The notes below the pieces were generated by a model. That model saw only the letters and a program-made list of their open reading frames with translations. It was not told the DNA's origin and did no database searches. This document shows, piece by piece, positions 34,251 to 46,657 of a stretch of DNA of 64,000 nucleotides. Positions within the stretch are counted from its first letter, which is position 1. Every line of letters starts with the position of its first letter. The DNA comes from Cordilura impudica (Eukaryota; Arthropoda; Insecta; Diptera; Scathophagidae), in NCBI GenBank assembly GCA_963682025.1, contig OY821520.1, forward strand, positions 4,843,613-4,907,612, written 5' to 3'. A program made the translations under genes and the position numbers.

Positions 34251-35027
34251 CAAGTAAGAAAATTATAGTCGGTCTAGACCGACTATACGATACCCTATAC
34301 CATGCGTCTAGAAACCCTATCTCTTAGGCCCAACTAACTGGACATAGAAAATAAGCAAAAACCAAATTTGAGTGGGATTTTTATTAATTTTTTTGGCTGC
34401 AGATATGAAAAAGTTCATATCGGATGCTATATCTATATGGGGACTAGGTCCAAAAATGGACCAATCCTGATCATGTTTAGTAAAGTCTCTTGTATTTTGC
34501 AAAAATATATACAAACAAAATTTGAGAAGAATCAGTGCATTATTTTTGTTTTTAATAGATTTAAGTTAAGATCGGGAAGCAGTCTATATGGGACCAAAGG
34601 GATCATTTTTGGACTACTCATTAATGGATGTAATGAATGCATACAAACCCAATTTGAGTAAGATCTATATAACAATTTGCATCTTATGGCAATTTATGTC
34701 GATTTCATAGGGGTAATTTGTATGGGGGCTAGGTCTGAACATGGACCGATTCTCACCAATTTCAATAGCGTCCATCCCATGGCCGAAAAAAGCTTATATA
34801 CCAAATTTCATCAAAATATATTTATATATGCGACCTGCAGTTTGATTACAAGGTTTACATGGACACATAGACGGACGGACGGACGGACGGACATTGTTAA
34901 ATCAACTCAAAAAGTGATTCTGATTCGATCGGTATAGTTAAAGATGGGTCTAGGTCAAATATTTTTGGTTGTTACAAATAGCAGCACAAAGTCATTATAC
35001 CCAAACCACATAGTGGTATAGGGTATA
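34251..35027 (-). mobile_element. M element nested in the H5 array (M7)
   Basis: Full-length, with CAAGTAAG at 34,251 and head TATACCC at 35,027, five GTCC units and an intact terminal hairpin. It is inserted in the heptamer array. Relative to its H host it has the same orientation as M1 and M2 in H2. Confidence 0.9.
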
Positions 35028-35029
35028 AA

Positions 35030-35225
35030 AAATTGAAAATGAAGACAAATGAAAAATAAACAATAAAAAATGAAAAACGAAAAATTAAATATCAAAATGG
35101 GAAATGAAAAATGAAAAATAAGAAATGAAAAATATAAAGTTAAAAATAAAAAATGAAAAATAAAGAAAAAAATTAAAAATTAAAAATGAAAAATGAAAAA
35201 GGAAAACGAAAAATTCAAAATTAAC
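35030..35225. repeat. Degenerate heptamer array, second part of H5
   Basis: Mixed AAAAATG / AAAAATA / AAAAACG units between M7 and the head segment of H5. Confidence 0.85.
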
Positions 35226-35923
35226 CTGTTGAAATACTATATATAATAATAAATATTTTTATATTAGCAGAGCCCCTGCAGTTCATACATAGATGACGCT
35301 TTCATTTGATTTTAATAAAGTGCCATAAAAAACTAATTATTAGATGTTTACACATCTCTCCTGTGATCGGACTCACATGATTTTTTTTAGTCATAATCCG
35401 TTGGTTGTAGCCCAGAGCCTAATATTTTGTAAGTCAACGTTAATTTTACACACGCAATCATCAATTTCCGATATTGTACAGCTAATGTAGAGTTTGACGT
35501 CGTCCGCATACATTCGAACATTGCAGTATTGTAATTGATTCGGAAGATCATTGGCATAAGCTGAGTACAGCAATGGCCCTAAGATAGAACGTTGTGGTAT
35601 ACCTCTTGTAAGTTCGATCCTACTTGACATTTATTTACCACGGAAAACCGATTGTGATCTTTCTGTTAAATATGAATTCATCAACTTAGTGGATGTCGTG
35701 GATGTTAGAATTTCCGTGTTGACAATATCAAATACAAGTGCAGCCAGCAGCCCTTGTAGTCGTGTTGTCATGTGTCCGCAATCGTCTATGTGTTTCATGC
35801 ATAACATTTCATAAGTACTGCGATTATATTTCCGGACATATCAGGGAAATTTGGGAACTAATATTTGCAAATCCTTGGATGCGGAATTCTGAAATTAAGA
35901 TTTTTCGGTATTTCGGGGTTTGT

Positions 35924-36875
35924 CATACCCTATACCACTATGTGGTGAAGGTGTTATGCGTTTGTGCTGGTGCTTGTAACCACCAAAAAATATTTGACCT
36001 ACCGTTCGTCTGTATCTCTGTCTGTTTGTCTGTCTGTCCCGTCTGTGTGCCCGCGAAAACTTTGTAATCAAACTACAGGTCGCAAATATAAATATATTTT
36101 GCATCGGTGCATGTTCAGACCAAGCCCAAAAAATAACCCCTATCAGACCGGCTAAAATGGCCGTAAGATGTAGATTATTATATATATATATATATACATA
36201 TATATTAAGGTTGGCCAAATTGTAGGGAGCCGAACAAATCTCCATGCTTTCATCGCGAATCTAGTACCATGGGCCATAACAAGTACATTTACCCAAGAGG
36301 AACCATACCTCTAAAATCATTTTCAAGTCTGCCAAAATTTCGATGAAGATATTTTCATGATATTTTCTATAATATTCATTCATATGTAAAAATATTATTG
36401 GAAATGTGTACACCGGGGTTTTTTTTAGGTCGGGAAATTATTGCACAAATCGACGAATCTTTGACTTTTCCATATTTAAAATAGTCCAAAATATTTAGCG
36501 ACCTACATCGATTTCAGTCAATTTAAGTCAAAAAAATTAGTTTTCTGAATGAACATATATATAATTCGAATGTACTGTCATAGTCCCCATATAAAGCTGG
36601 ATCCCGATCTTAATTAAAATCTTTCACAAAACAAAAATATATAATAGGTTTTTTTTCATTTTGTTATATGTCTTTGAGAAAAGTAAGTGATTTTACTAAA
36701 TAGGGCATTAAGAAGTATATTTTTGACTCAGTCCCCATATAAAAATATGTCAAATATGAACTTTTTCATAACTGCATGCTACAAATTAATAGCAATAGCG
36801 TATTTTATATTTTCTATATTCAGTTCTTGCCTTAGGAACCTCTCCGGATCGCATTATATAGTATAGACCATTTTA
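35924..36875 (+). mobile_element. Old M element (M8) with an insertion
   Basis: The head (CATACCCTATACCACTATGT), a GTCT-rich repeat run (36,006-36,045) and the gcaaatataaatatattttg block match M elements up to 36,180. The second half resumes at about 36,575 (agtccccatataaagctgga) and ends near 36,870 (tatagtatagacc). The gap holds another repeat. Divergence is much higher than between the young copies. Confidence 0.7.
36200..36565 (+). mobile_element. Repeat inserted in M8
   Basis: Starts TTAAGGTTGGCCAAATTG and shares sequence with 230-320 (minus strand). The beginning also resembles TTAGGGCGGTTCGATTTG at 15,157. The right end is uncertain. A (TA)n run precedes it. Confidence 0.45.
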
Positions 36876-36934
36876 CTCTGCTCATTTGTTCGTTGATTTT
36901 TCCATAATTTAATTTTTTAAATTTCTAATTTTCA

Positions 36935-37575
36935 ATATGAAATGAGAAATCATTAATGGTTCTTGAGTCATAGCTGAAAAACTAAGCAAACAAACATCAA
37001 GATAAGGAAAAAGTATAAAATATCACAAAAGTACTTGAAACACTATAATAACAAAAATCTCTCATTCTTCTAGAAAATTCCAAATTTCAATTACATTTTC
37101 TAAGCAAAACTAAATTGAATTTCTGAATAGCTCAGCATATCAAATATATTTATACATACATACATAGAAATACCTGTATTTGTATGAGTGCAAGTGTAAG
37201 AGTGTTTTTTAATTCTTAGAAAAAGTATAAATGCCATTGTATACAAACACACAATCAAATTTTATAGAAATTTTCTCAGTTTTTTGTGACCTTTCAATGA
37301 TAAGAAATACTTTCAAAGAATTTCTAAGAAATAAGAGACATCGAAATTATATTAATTATGGATAAATGAGGTTAAGCTGATGCTGATAACAAAAGAAGTC
37401 CACTACATGCATTTTAAATACTATAGATTTGTAATTTCGAGTGAAACTAAAAGAAATATAGTAACCATTAATTAACAATGTGAAACATTTTCGAGGCCAT
37501 TGGGGAGTGAGGTATTTTAAGTCAGGCCAAACTTTTTCTTTATCTTGACGTTTGTTTGCTTAGTGTGTAAAAGAA
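36935..37575. mobile_element. Fold-back MITE-like unit, longer relative of 25,466-25,838
   Basis: The arm GAGAAATCATTAATGGTTCT with AAACTAAGCAAACAAACATC (36,945-37,005) is inverted at 37,535-37,565 (atcttgacgtttgtttgctt). The same arm sequence flanks 25,466-25,838. The interior differs, so it is either expanded or interrupted. Confidence 0.45.
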
Positions 37576-37585
37576 TATAAAAAAA

Positions 37586-38365
37586 CAAGTAAGAAAATTA
37601 TAGTCGGTCTAGACCGACTATACGATACCCTATACCATGCGTTTAGAAACCCTATCTCTTAGGCCCAACTAACTGGACATTGAAAATAAGCAAAAACCAA
37701 ATTTGAGTGGGATTTTTATTAATTTTTTTGGCTGCAGATATGAAAAAGTTCATATCGGATGCTATATCTATAAAGGGACTAGGTCCAAAAATGGACCGAT
37801 CCTGATCATGTTTGGTAAAGTCTCTTGTATTTTTCAAAAATATGTACAAATAAAATTTGAGAAGAATCAGTGCAATATTTTTGTTTTTTAATAGATTTAA
37901 GTGAAGATCGGAAAGCAGCTCTATATGGGGTCAAAGGGATCATTTTTGGACTACTCATTAGTGGATGTAATGAACGCATACAAACCCAATTTGAGTAAGA
38001 TCTATATGACAATTTGGATCTTATGGCAATTTATGTCGATTTCATATGGGTAATTTGTATGGGGGCTAGGTCTGAACATGGACCGATTCTCACCAATTTC
38101 AATAGCGTTCATACCATGGCCGATAAAAGCTTATATACCAAATTTCATCAAAATATATTCATATTTGCGACCTGCAGTTTGATTACAAGCTTTACATGGA
38201 CACACAGACGGACGGACGGACGGACGGACATTGTTAAATCAACTCAGAAAGTGATTCTGATTCGATCGGTATAATTAAAGATGGGTCTAGGTCAAATATT
38301 TTTGGTTGTTACAAACAGCAGCACAAAGTCATTATACCCAAACCACATAGTGGTATAGGGTATAA
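37586..38365 (-). mobile_element. M element (M9)
   Basis: Full-length with an intact hairpin, both ATACCCTATACCA motifs and five GTCC units. It is one of the least diverged copies. Confidence 0.9.
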
Positions 38366-39640
38366 ACATCAGAAGAACTCTGGAGCGTATGATGCATATG
38401 AATTTGTTGTTTAATAATTGTCATACCCTCCATCAGAATTACTACCGAGCGTATGATGAATATGCATTTTTTTTCTTTAATAATTATCATATTCTATTCG
38501 CAAACAAACTAAGCAAACATTTATAAACATTTGTCTAACTTTAATTTTACTGTCCTGTCGGAAAAACTAGAACCTTCTTAATTTAAGATTGTCATAAGAA
38601 TAAAATGCTTTTTAAGTACAAAAAAAAACTGCACATCTTTTATAAAGAATTAAAGCCAAATGACAAAAGAAATGCTGCGGTTACAGAAGCTGTAATAAAA
38701 ATTTAATTACGAAACCTTTAACAATTACTTTTTAGCAACACCAAACTCCTTTCTACAGCTTCTTAAGCATATTTGCTATATTTTCATTCTATATGTACGT
38801 GTAACATCTAATCCTTTGACGGGTTCTAGCCATGCTATTTTAAAACCATCATTACTTTGACCAGCAAACAGTAAAAGGTTAAAGTTTAACTGAATGCATA
38901 TACTTTTTTTTTCACTACAAAAGGAAAATTAAAAAAAGTTGCTGCTAGTAAAACTTGATGAAGAAAGGAAACAAAAAACATAAAATGCGTCATAAAAAGT
39001 ATGTCTTATATTTTTGCACAGAATAAAATTTTATGTTCTGTTCAACACATGTTCCAAAAAGTTGCAAATAGAGGTTGCCTATGGATTACCTATGTATTAC
39101 TAAGTCATATTTTATTAATGTCATTATTATAGACATATTTTTCTTAACTTCACTCCTTATGCTGTTCGGGTTTGTTAAAATAAAAGATTGGAATTAGTTT
39201 TTACAGGGCAGCACATCATTAATCTGGAAATCAAAAAAAGGTTTATTTCAGGCATAATTTAAAATTACTAAATAAATATTTAAAGATTATGAAAATTTAA
39301 GTTTTTAGAAGCCACAGATCCAAATTATAATAACCAACTTTGTTTTAGATAATATGGTCTTTTATTCTGAAACTTTTTTATATCGAGTAAGAGACAAAAA
39401 CGCTGAAAGTTTAATTAAACAAATAAGAAATTCGAGTACTTTCAAGTAGTCACATGAAATTAGTGAAATTAGCTGGCAAGTTTAGATTTCCAAATGATCC
39501 TATATATTTCTGTTTTATTCACTTATTTGTAGTATATTTAAAAAAAAAATAATAAACAAAACTTATAACAATTAAAAGTAATTTATATTGAGTTCTATTG
39601 AGCTCAATATAAAAAAAAAATAATAATAAAACTATTCTTT
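38366..39640. other. No gene recognised; small direct repeat and hairpin
   Basis: GAGCGTATGATG plus about 35 following bases occur at 38,388 and again at 38,450. An 11-bp inverted repeat (TTTATATTGAG and complement) lies at about 39,582-39,613. Otherwise A/T-rich. Confidence 0.5.
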
Positions 39641-41140
39641 AAAAGGGAGTTCAAGAGTTTTCAATCTTCGTATCTCATCAGTATTGTCTAAAAGGTTGAT
39701 TGCTAAGATATCTGAAGATTACTTCTGCTATTTAGGTATCTTTCACTGAAACTATTAATTTCTTCTCTTATTGTGGGAATACCGAGATTATTATGTATAT
39801 ACATGTTGTTTAAAAACCATGGAGCATTAGTTAATAATCGTGGTATTTTCGATTAATATCTCTTTAAAAATCTCAATGTTGAATCTACTAGCAGTTGCCC
39901 AAAGCTGTGGACCATAACTTCAGATTAGTTTCAATATAGTTTTGTATAAGATGACTTTATTTTCGAGGCTCAGCTCTGATTTTGGGCCTAATAGTCAATA
40001 CATTTTTCTTATTTTGATGTTTACATAATCGCGTTTTGTTTTCATATGATATTTCCAAGTGAACCTTCCGTCTAAATGTATCCCCAAGTACTTTTAATTA
40101 TTAGCTTTAGTGATGCGATTTTAATTTAAATACAGAGATGGGCATTCACTTTTTCTTAGAATGAAAGTTACATGGACCGACTTCTCCGTATTCACTTTAA
40201 TGTCCAATTTTAGTAACCAAGGTTCCATCATATCAAGTTGCCTTTGTACCAATGCAGATGCCTCATTTGGATATTCTTTGTAATAGAGAACTGCGGTATA
40301 ACCTGCATACGTTGCAGTGGTGGATCCCTTAATATTGGGTATATCCGAAGTAAAAATTGTGTAGAACTGGTCCTAGAGTGCTTCCCTATGGGACACCTGC
40401 TTTAATAGCTCCAAAAGCAGAATCTTCATCATTAACATTTACATAGAATGATCTTTTATGTAAATAAGACTTTAATAAAAAGTAAAATGGTGCTGGAAAT
40501 AGTTCTTTTAATTTATAAAGAAGGCCATTGAGCCACATTCTATCAAAAGCCAGCTGTATATCCAAAATATTGGTAAACAATATTTTTGCCTTCCAAGGTT
40601 CACGTAATTTCTTCAGGAGTACCGAAGCCGGAGCCTATATCCGAATTGATGATCTGGAATTATGTTTTCCTTTTCTAATATGGGAAGTAATCTTTTGAAA
40701 AGAAGCCTCTAAAATATTTTAGAGAATACCGGAAAAAAGCTTATTAGTCTGTAAGACGCTATATCATTTTCTGGTTTATTTGGCTTTTGAATCGTTATAA
40801 TTTTGACATACTTCCATTGGGACGGGATGTACTATAATCTCATAATGGAATTGTATATTGTTGTTCAACATCTATTAGCTTTTTTGGGTAAAAATTTTAC
40901 AATTTCCGAATCAATAGAGTAGTATCCCGACGATTTTATATTATTAGTTTGTTTATAACACTTACAACTTCTTAAGGTGATGTGCTTTTGATTGGAATAT
41001 CCATTTGAAAAGGAGCGTTAAGAAAATCTAATATTTCGTTTAATTGTGAGGAATTACTTAGGTTAAAATGAGCAACTGATTTTTCCTGGTGCTTTCCTAT
41101 TTTCTTTTTTTTAGCGCTTGAACAACTTCTCTCCAAATTT
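39640..41140 (-). pseudogene. Jockey-type LINE reverse-transcriptase relic
   Basis: Minus-strand blocks in broken frames: SQWKYVKIITIQKPNKPEND (40,820), KRLLPILEKENIIPDHQFGY (40,690), DIQLAFDRMWLNGLLYKLKE (40,560) and FYVNVNDEDSAFGAIKAGVP (40,440; the last residues lead into QGS). The expected YADD box follows in decayed form (near 40,300). This order is that of Jockey-group reverse transcriptase. Stops are frequent, so it is an old copy. The endonuclease part is not seen. Confidence 0.7.
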
Positions 41141-41604
41141 AAACTTTTTGTTAAATTGTCTTATATTTGGTCAGTACGATAAAAATTATATAATAAGATA
41201 TGCAAGTTGATTATTAAAAATTCCGATATATTAATTAAAATTCCGATGGTATCACCAACGGATTTGAAAATCAATTTTAAATTTAATGAAAAATCGTTTG
41301 AGACGAGGCTTTTAAAGAATATATGGAATGATTCCAAAAACTATATTTATATATCAATTATATCTGAAGTACAAAAAGTTAATCTGGCATTCGTAGCCTG
41401 AAATTGCGGACCACACAAAACTTTCTGATGACTTATATTAACAAATAGGATAATTGCACCTTGATAATTGCAAATTTGATTATTTGGTAAACGCGATCGG
41501 TCCCGTAATTAGTGGAATTTGTTTTTTGGGTCATAGTTCTTAAAAGGCCTATCTTGACAATAATATAGAAGAATCGGACAAACAATTTATTAAACAAAAG
41601 TTAA

Positions 41605-41611
41605 TTTTTTT

Positions 41612-41646
<35 letters not shown>

Positions 41647-43840
41647 TTCAGTCTATGGAATCATCCTTACAGACTACTTAAAGTATATGTACATTTATAT
41701 TATAATTTATATATATAATTAAACATTTAACAAAATTGATATATAACATTTATTTAATTCAGTTGATTTAATGCATTTAAGTGTAATATAATATCTCTTC
41801 TCACAATATCCAAACTTTTATTAAAATCAATAAACTGATACAGCATATTAAACTCATCACAAATTCTACGTAGTGGATTAAAATTAGCATAGTTTGTACA
41901 ATAATATTTGATAGTTAGAAAGTTATAATTTCTTGATGATCGAAAAGGAATATTTATATTTATTTTGTTGATAAGAAATTCAGATTTAAGACTACCATTT
42001 AACAGTTTTAACAGGAAAGTAACATTTAGCATATGTCTGCGACTTTTCAATGTAGGAAGCTTAATTAGAGCCAGACGATTTTCATAAGATGGCAACCTCA
42101 TATTAGGATCCCAGCCCAAACCACGAAGACAAAATAACAAAAATTGTTTTTGAACTGATTCAATTTTATTCGAATGTATATGATATTGCGGATCCCAGAC
42201 TACAGACCCATATTCGAGTATTGGTCTTACCAAGGTAGTAAACAATTGTTTTGTCGTATACGGATCCGAAAACTCTTTAGCTCACCGTTTAATGAATCCA
42301 AGTACACCAGTAGCTTTATTTATTGTTAGCGAAATATGACTTCTAAAGTCTAATTTTTTATCCAGAAGTACGCCAAGGTCGTTGAATGAATCAACTAAAT
42401 CAAGCACAGCATTATTCATGATATACCGACCATTTATTGGAATTGATCTTGTAAAAATCATATATTTGCATTTTTTGACATTTAGGTCCATTAGATTCAT
42501 ATTACACCAAGTAGTTAAACGATCAATATCATTCTGTAAAAGTGATTGTTGATCAAGATTGTTGAGGGTAAAAATTAACTTTACATCGTCTGCATACATT
42601 AATGTAGTTGAGTGTTTAATTACAGAAGGAAGATCATTTATAAATAGCGTAAATAAAAGAGGTCCCAAGTGACTACCTTGAGGTACACCAGATAATACTT
42701 TTATGTTGTTGGAATACGAGTTACGAAACTTAATACATTGTGTTCTGTCTTTTAAATATGATCCGATCCATTTTATTAGCATTATACCAAAGCCCATGCG
42801 GTCAAGCTTAAACAACAATAGATCATGATTTACTTTATCGAATGCCTTGCTAAAATCATTATAAATAACATCTGTTTGTTTCATATTAATAAAACCATCA
42901 TTTACTAAAGTTGTAAGCTCCAAAAGATTTGTTATTGTAGAGCGTGATTTGCAGAATCCATGTTGCGTTGGAGATATGACAGAGGACACATGATGTGACA
43001 ACGTGTCATATATAAGTTTTTCAAATAGTTTTGGAATAGCACTTAATTTAGCAATACCTCTATAATTCGAAATACCAGCTTTAGATCCAGACTTAAAGAA
43101 GGGAATAATAAATGATTGTTTCCAAATGGGAGGAAAGTAACCCAATTTAAGGGATATGTTAAACATATAAGTCAAAGGAATATACAATAAATGTGCGCAG
43201 CGCTTCAAAATGCAACTAGGAACACCGTCAGGACCAGCAGCATACGACAATTTTAATTTTGTCAGGGCATTCAGAACTGTATGTTGATTGATGGATGGTA
43301 TATTAATAATTGAAGATTCCGATATTGTGTATGGATACAGATTATTAAATACTGTCGAAGAATAAGTTGATGCAAAAAAGTCTGCAAACATATTACTTAT
43401 GGAGTTATCATCTGAAGATTCTAAATCACCGTACTTCATAACCGAAGGAAAGTCCGCAGTACGTCTTTTAGAATTAATAAATTTATAAAATGATTTTGGA
43501 TTATTTTTTAGATTATTCCTTACTTTAATTAAATAGTTATTATAGGCCAATTGATTAGCAATAATAAATTCCGATCTTGATAACGAGTATTTCATATATT
43601 CTATCAATGTTCCATATTTTCTATAATTTTTGTACATTTTGTTTTTCTTATTTTTAAGTTGAGATAGATGTTTTGTATTCCAAGGAGGACCATTCGATTT
43701 AGGAGGTAACATTTTAGGTACAGATGCCGAGAAACATTCAAAGAGGTGATGATAAAATGAGTTCACAAAATCTATTGTTTACGGGCTAGGAGTTTCATTG
43801 CCATATAAAAATCTATTAACTCAGCGTGGATAACATTAAA
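41605..43840 (-). pseudogene. LINE with nearly intact reverse transcriptase
   Basis: From about 43,766 to 41,754 one frame of 671 codons is broken by a single internal TGA at 42,282-42,284. Landmarks: AGPDGVPSCILKRCA (43,240), IPKLFEKLIYDTL (43,030), QHGFCKSRSTITNLLEL (42,960), DFSKAFDKVNHDLLLFKLDR (42,860; catalytic Asp), SGVPQGSHLGPLLFTLFIND (42,690), TTLMYADDVKLIF (42,600; YADD active site) and VRPILEYGSVVWDP (42,225). Two more stops lie upstream (43,779 and 43,821) before similarity ends near 43,840. The endonuclease is missing through 5' truncation. The 3' end has a (TTTA)n tail at 41,609-41,650. Probably a Jockey or CR1-group element; it copies its RNA at a nicked target when active. 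Confidence 0.85.
41609..41650. repeat. (TTTA)n tail of the LINE
   Basis: About ten TTTA units mark the 3' end of the minus-strand LINE. Confidence 0.9.
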
Positions 43841-44204
43841 AAAAAAACTTTAAAGACTAATAACGAATTTTGAAAAGATTAAAAAAAAATCTAAAAAGTA
43901 TTTAAATTCAAAAACGTTGTCCATGAATCCCGTTTTTAAGATAGGCAAGTTTTCGAACTCAAATGCTATAGTCAAAACAGTGTTTAGTAGATATATTTTT
44001 TTAAAAATAAAATAGGGAATAGAATATGTTTAAACACTCAAAATTTTATAATACATATTAAATGTGGATGGACTAAAGATAAAAATGTATATTTTATAAA
44101 TTACAAAATTTTGAAATTCCAAAAATGTAAAAAAAACTAAACTTTATATTAGAACAATATTATGTCCTGAAGATGAGAAAGAAAATGACACGATTTTATT
44201 TAAA

Positions 44205-44581
44205 CTAGCAGATTCCAGCCCTCGAAATTCGAGCGCAAATTCTAGGATATTTTATTTTTTGATTAAATAAGGACCCTAAAAGTATGCTAATCAATTATAG
44301 CCAATTCACAAATCAACACATAAAACAAACTCATTTTTATTACAAACACATTAACAAATTTAATAAACACACACATAGCATTGTATAATTTTATGTATGT
44401 GTTAGTAGCAATTTTAAATGCAATTTATTCAAAATTAAAGAAAAAAATTAAAAATCTGTAAATCTGCAAATCGGCCAAAAAGAATTACTTTTCAAATAAT
44501 GTATCTTTGGTCAAAATCGAGATAAAACGGTAGAACAAAACTTCAGTCACAAGAAATCGCTTAGCCTATTAATATTATAGA
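44205..44581 (-). mobile_element. Non-autonomous Helitron (He5)
   Basis: Minus strand A|TCTATAATATTAATAGG at 44,581 and CTAG|T at 44,205, with an intact hairpin (CTCGAATTTCGAG). Length 377 bp; the best-preserved copy. Confidence 0.85.
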
Positions 44582-44990
44582 TACGAAGAGGTAAGTATAA
44601 GAAAAGGTTTTAAAGTATTTTTTTGCTATACACTTTAAATATTTCATTAAATCTGTGATCAAAAGTATAAACTGCCTAAGTTGAAAATCATGCTTTTGAG
44701 AAAAATAACTTTTTATATAAATGTTATGGGACTTCATTACGACTTAGGTCAGTATGTTTTCATTAATAACTCGCTAAGTAACAGTGTTCGAGGAATGGGG
44801 ATTTTACGTTAATATTAAGCGTTGTTAGTAGAATATGATAAAATACATAACTTAGAGCGTTCTTAAGTCAACTTAGGCGGTTATCGCTTGTGACCACAGA
44901 AATACTAAATGATCTCATGTACAATAATATATAATATTATTTTTTACAAGCATATAACTAACACTGATCTACAAATTAAAAAAAAAAATT
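44582..44990. other. Spacer, no gene recognised
   Basis: A/T-rich, nothing supported. Confidence 0.5.
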
Positions 44991-45776
44991 AGGAAAATTA
45001 TAGTTGGTCTAGACCGACCATACGATACTCTATACCATGGCTTGAAAACCCTATCTCTTCAGTCCAGCTAACTGGATATAGAAAATAAGCAAAAACAAAA
45101 TTTGGGTGGCATTGTTATTAATTTTTTTGGCTGCAGATATGAAAAAGTTCATATCGGGTGCTATATTTATATGGGGACTAGGTCGAAAGATGGACCGATC
45201 CTGACCATATTTGGAAAGGTCACTTATATTTTGAAAAATATACACAAACTAAATTTGAAAAAAATCTGTGCAATATTTTTGTTTTTTTTTTGAAAGATTT
45301 AAGTGAAGATGGGGAAGCAGCTCTATATGGGGCCTATGACTAAGAATTGTCCAATAGGGATTATTTTTGGACTACTGATTAATGGAAACAATAAACGCAT
45401 ACAAACCCAACTTTACTAAGATCTATATGATAATTTGGATCTTATGGCAATTTATGTCGATTTCATAGGGGTCATTTGTATGGGGACTGGGTCTGAACAT
45501 GGACTGGTTTTCACCAATTTCAACAGCTTTCATCCTATGGCTGATAAAAGCTTATGTACCAAATTTCATCGAAATATGTTCATATTTGCGACCTGTAGTT
45601 TGATTACAAAGTTTACATGGACACACAGACGGATGGACGGATATCGTCAAAACGACTCAGAAAGTGATCCTGAGCCGATCGGTATAATAAAAGATGGGTC
45701 TAGGTCAAATATTTTTGGTAGTTAAACAGCAGCACAAAGTCATTATACCCAAACCACATAGTGTTAAAAGGTATAA
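44991..45776 (-). mobile_element. M element, diverged (M10)
   Basis: The hairpin ends (TAGTTGGTCTAGACCGACCA) and most blocks are present, but the head hairpin is altered (ATAGTGTTAAAAGGTATA) and the GTCC run is almost gone. It abuts copy B of the transposon gene. Confidence 0.85.
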
Positions 45777-45987
45777 AAATTTCTTCAGAAACGAAGCATG
45801 TTTTTTAACTAATCTGGGTGCGCTGAATTCGAATCTAATTCGAAAATTGGGCTATCATGTCTTGTTCATTTTTTATCGCATGCTGGCAATACTGTAAAAC
45901 AGTCAGTACTGACACTTCAATTTCACAATTTTAATTTGACAGAAGCCCACATTCATTCTAAATCTGCATAATAGTAGAGTTTTAGCA

Positions 45988-46657
45988 TGTCAGGAAGATC
46001 GTGTGTTACTAAATTAAGCTATTTTTGCTTTGTGTGCGGTAAATATTTGGTTGGAAAAAAAGGATATTTATATTATTTTGGTTTTGCTGTCAGAAACTTG
46101 GACAAACCGTGGACACCGACAATGTTTTGCAATAATTGCAGAACTGTTTCATACAAGTGGTGAAATTGTCGATTTTTCAATTCTAGTACTTTGGAGAGAG
46201 TCAAGTAACTACCAAACCGATTGTTATTTCTGTTTAACAAAATTTGCTGGATTCAACATGAAAAATCGAAAAATATTACTTACGCGAATGTCCCATCGGT
46301 TTCCAAATCATTTCAACGTCCACCAAATGATCCATTACCAGTCATTCCCAGTGCTACGAGCAGTGAGTCCGAAACATCTTTCACCAGCAGTGGTAGTTTG
46401 TATGAGGCTGATGATGAAGGCCATTTACTGACTCAAGCTGAGCTGAATGATCTAATTCGGGATGTACATTTGACGAACCAACACTCAGAATTACTAGAAT
46501 CACGCATGCGGCAGTGGAGCCATCTTGCAGTTGGGACAAAAGTAACAATCTGTAGAGATAGAAGCTTGGAATTGGCTGAATATTTCGAAAATAAACACTC
46601 TATTCTATACTGTAATGATTGATGTTAATGGTTTATTTAAAAAAATTAACCAGCCAT
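45988..46657 (+). pseudogene. N-terminal half of the copy B transposon protein
   Basis: Reading with frame changes: FVCGKYLVGKKGYLYYFGFA (46,035), CNNCRTVSYKW (46,130), ILVLWRESSNYQTDCYFCLT (46,180), then a long open part (46,221-46,621) with PSATSSESETSFTSSGSLYE, HLLTQAELNDLIRDVHLTNQ, LLESRMRQWSHLAVGTKVTI and RDRSLELAEYFENKHSILYC. The sequence matches 18,073-18,830 and recurring arthropod transposon proteins of this type. The Ser-rich acidic stretch before LLTQAELND is a linker. Two frame changes before 46,221 show decay. Confidence 0.7.

Larger units (their letters stand above)
33444..35380 (-). mobile_element. H element with heptamer arrays and an M element (H5)
   Basis: Minus-strand head TCATGTGAGTCCGATCACAG at 35,380. 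It begins at 33,444 inside the usual tail block (AAATTTCTATTTCACAATAC), so the last 30 or so bases with the tail inverted motif are missing. Heptamer arrays flank a full M element (M7). It sits within the LINE at 32,697-35,745. Confidence 0.8.
32697..35745 (-). pseudogene. LINE reverse-transcriptase relic, split by an H element
   Basis: Minus-strand frames: LVFDIVNTEIL and SYLTERSQSVFRG (35,720-35,640), RGIPQRSILGPLLYSAYAND and RMYADDVKLYI (35,600-35,490; the YADD box of reverse transcriptase). The H5 insertion at 33,444-35,380 follows, then LGVTFNKYLHWNEHV (33,440), FVPLQIRMLPAKTYLIPTLL (33,340) and KQIYGVTIENLLKCKSLLYL (33,150). The 3' end has a (TTTA)n tail on the plus strand near 32,700. 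The canonical QGS box is QRS. About 30 codons between the two halves are missing, so target DNA was lost. The element is 5'-truncated, with no endonuclease. Confidence 0.75.
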
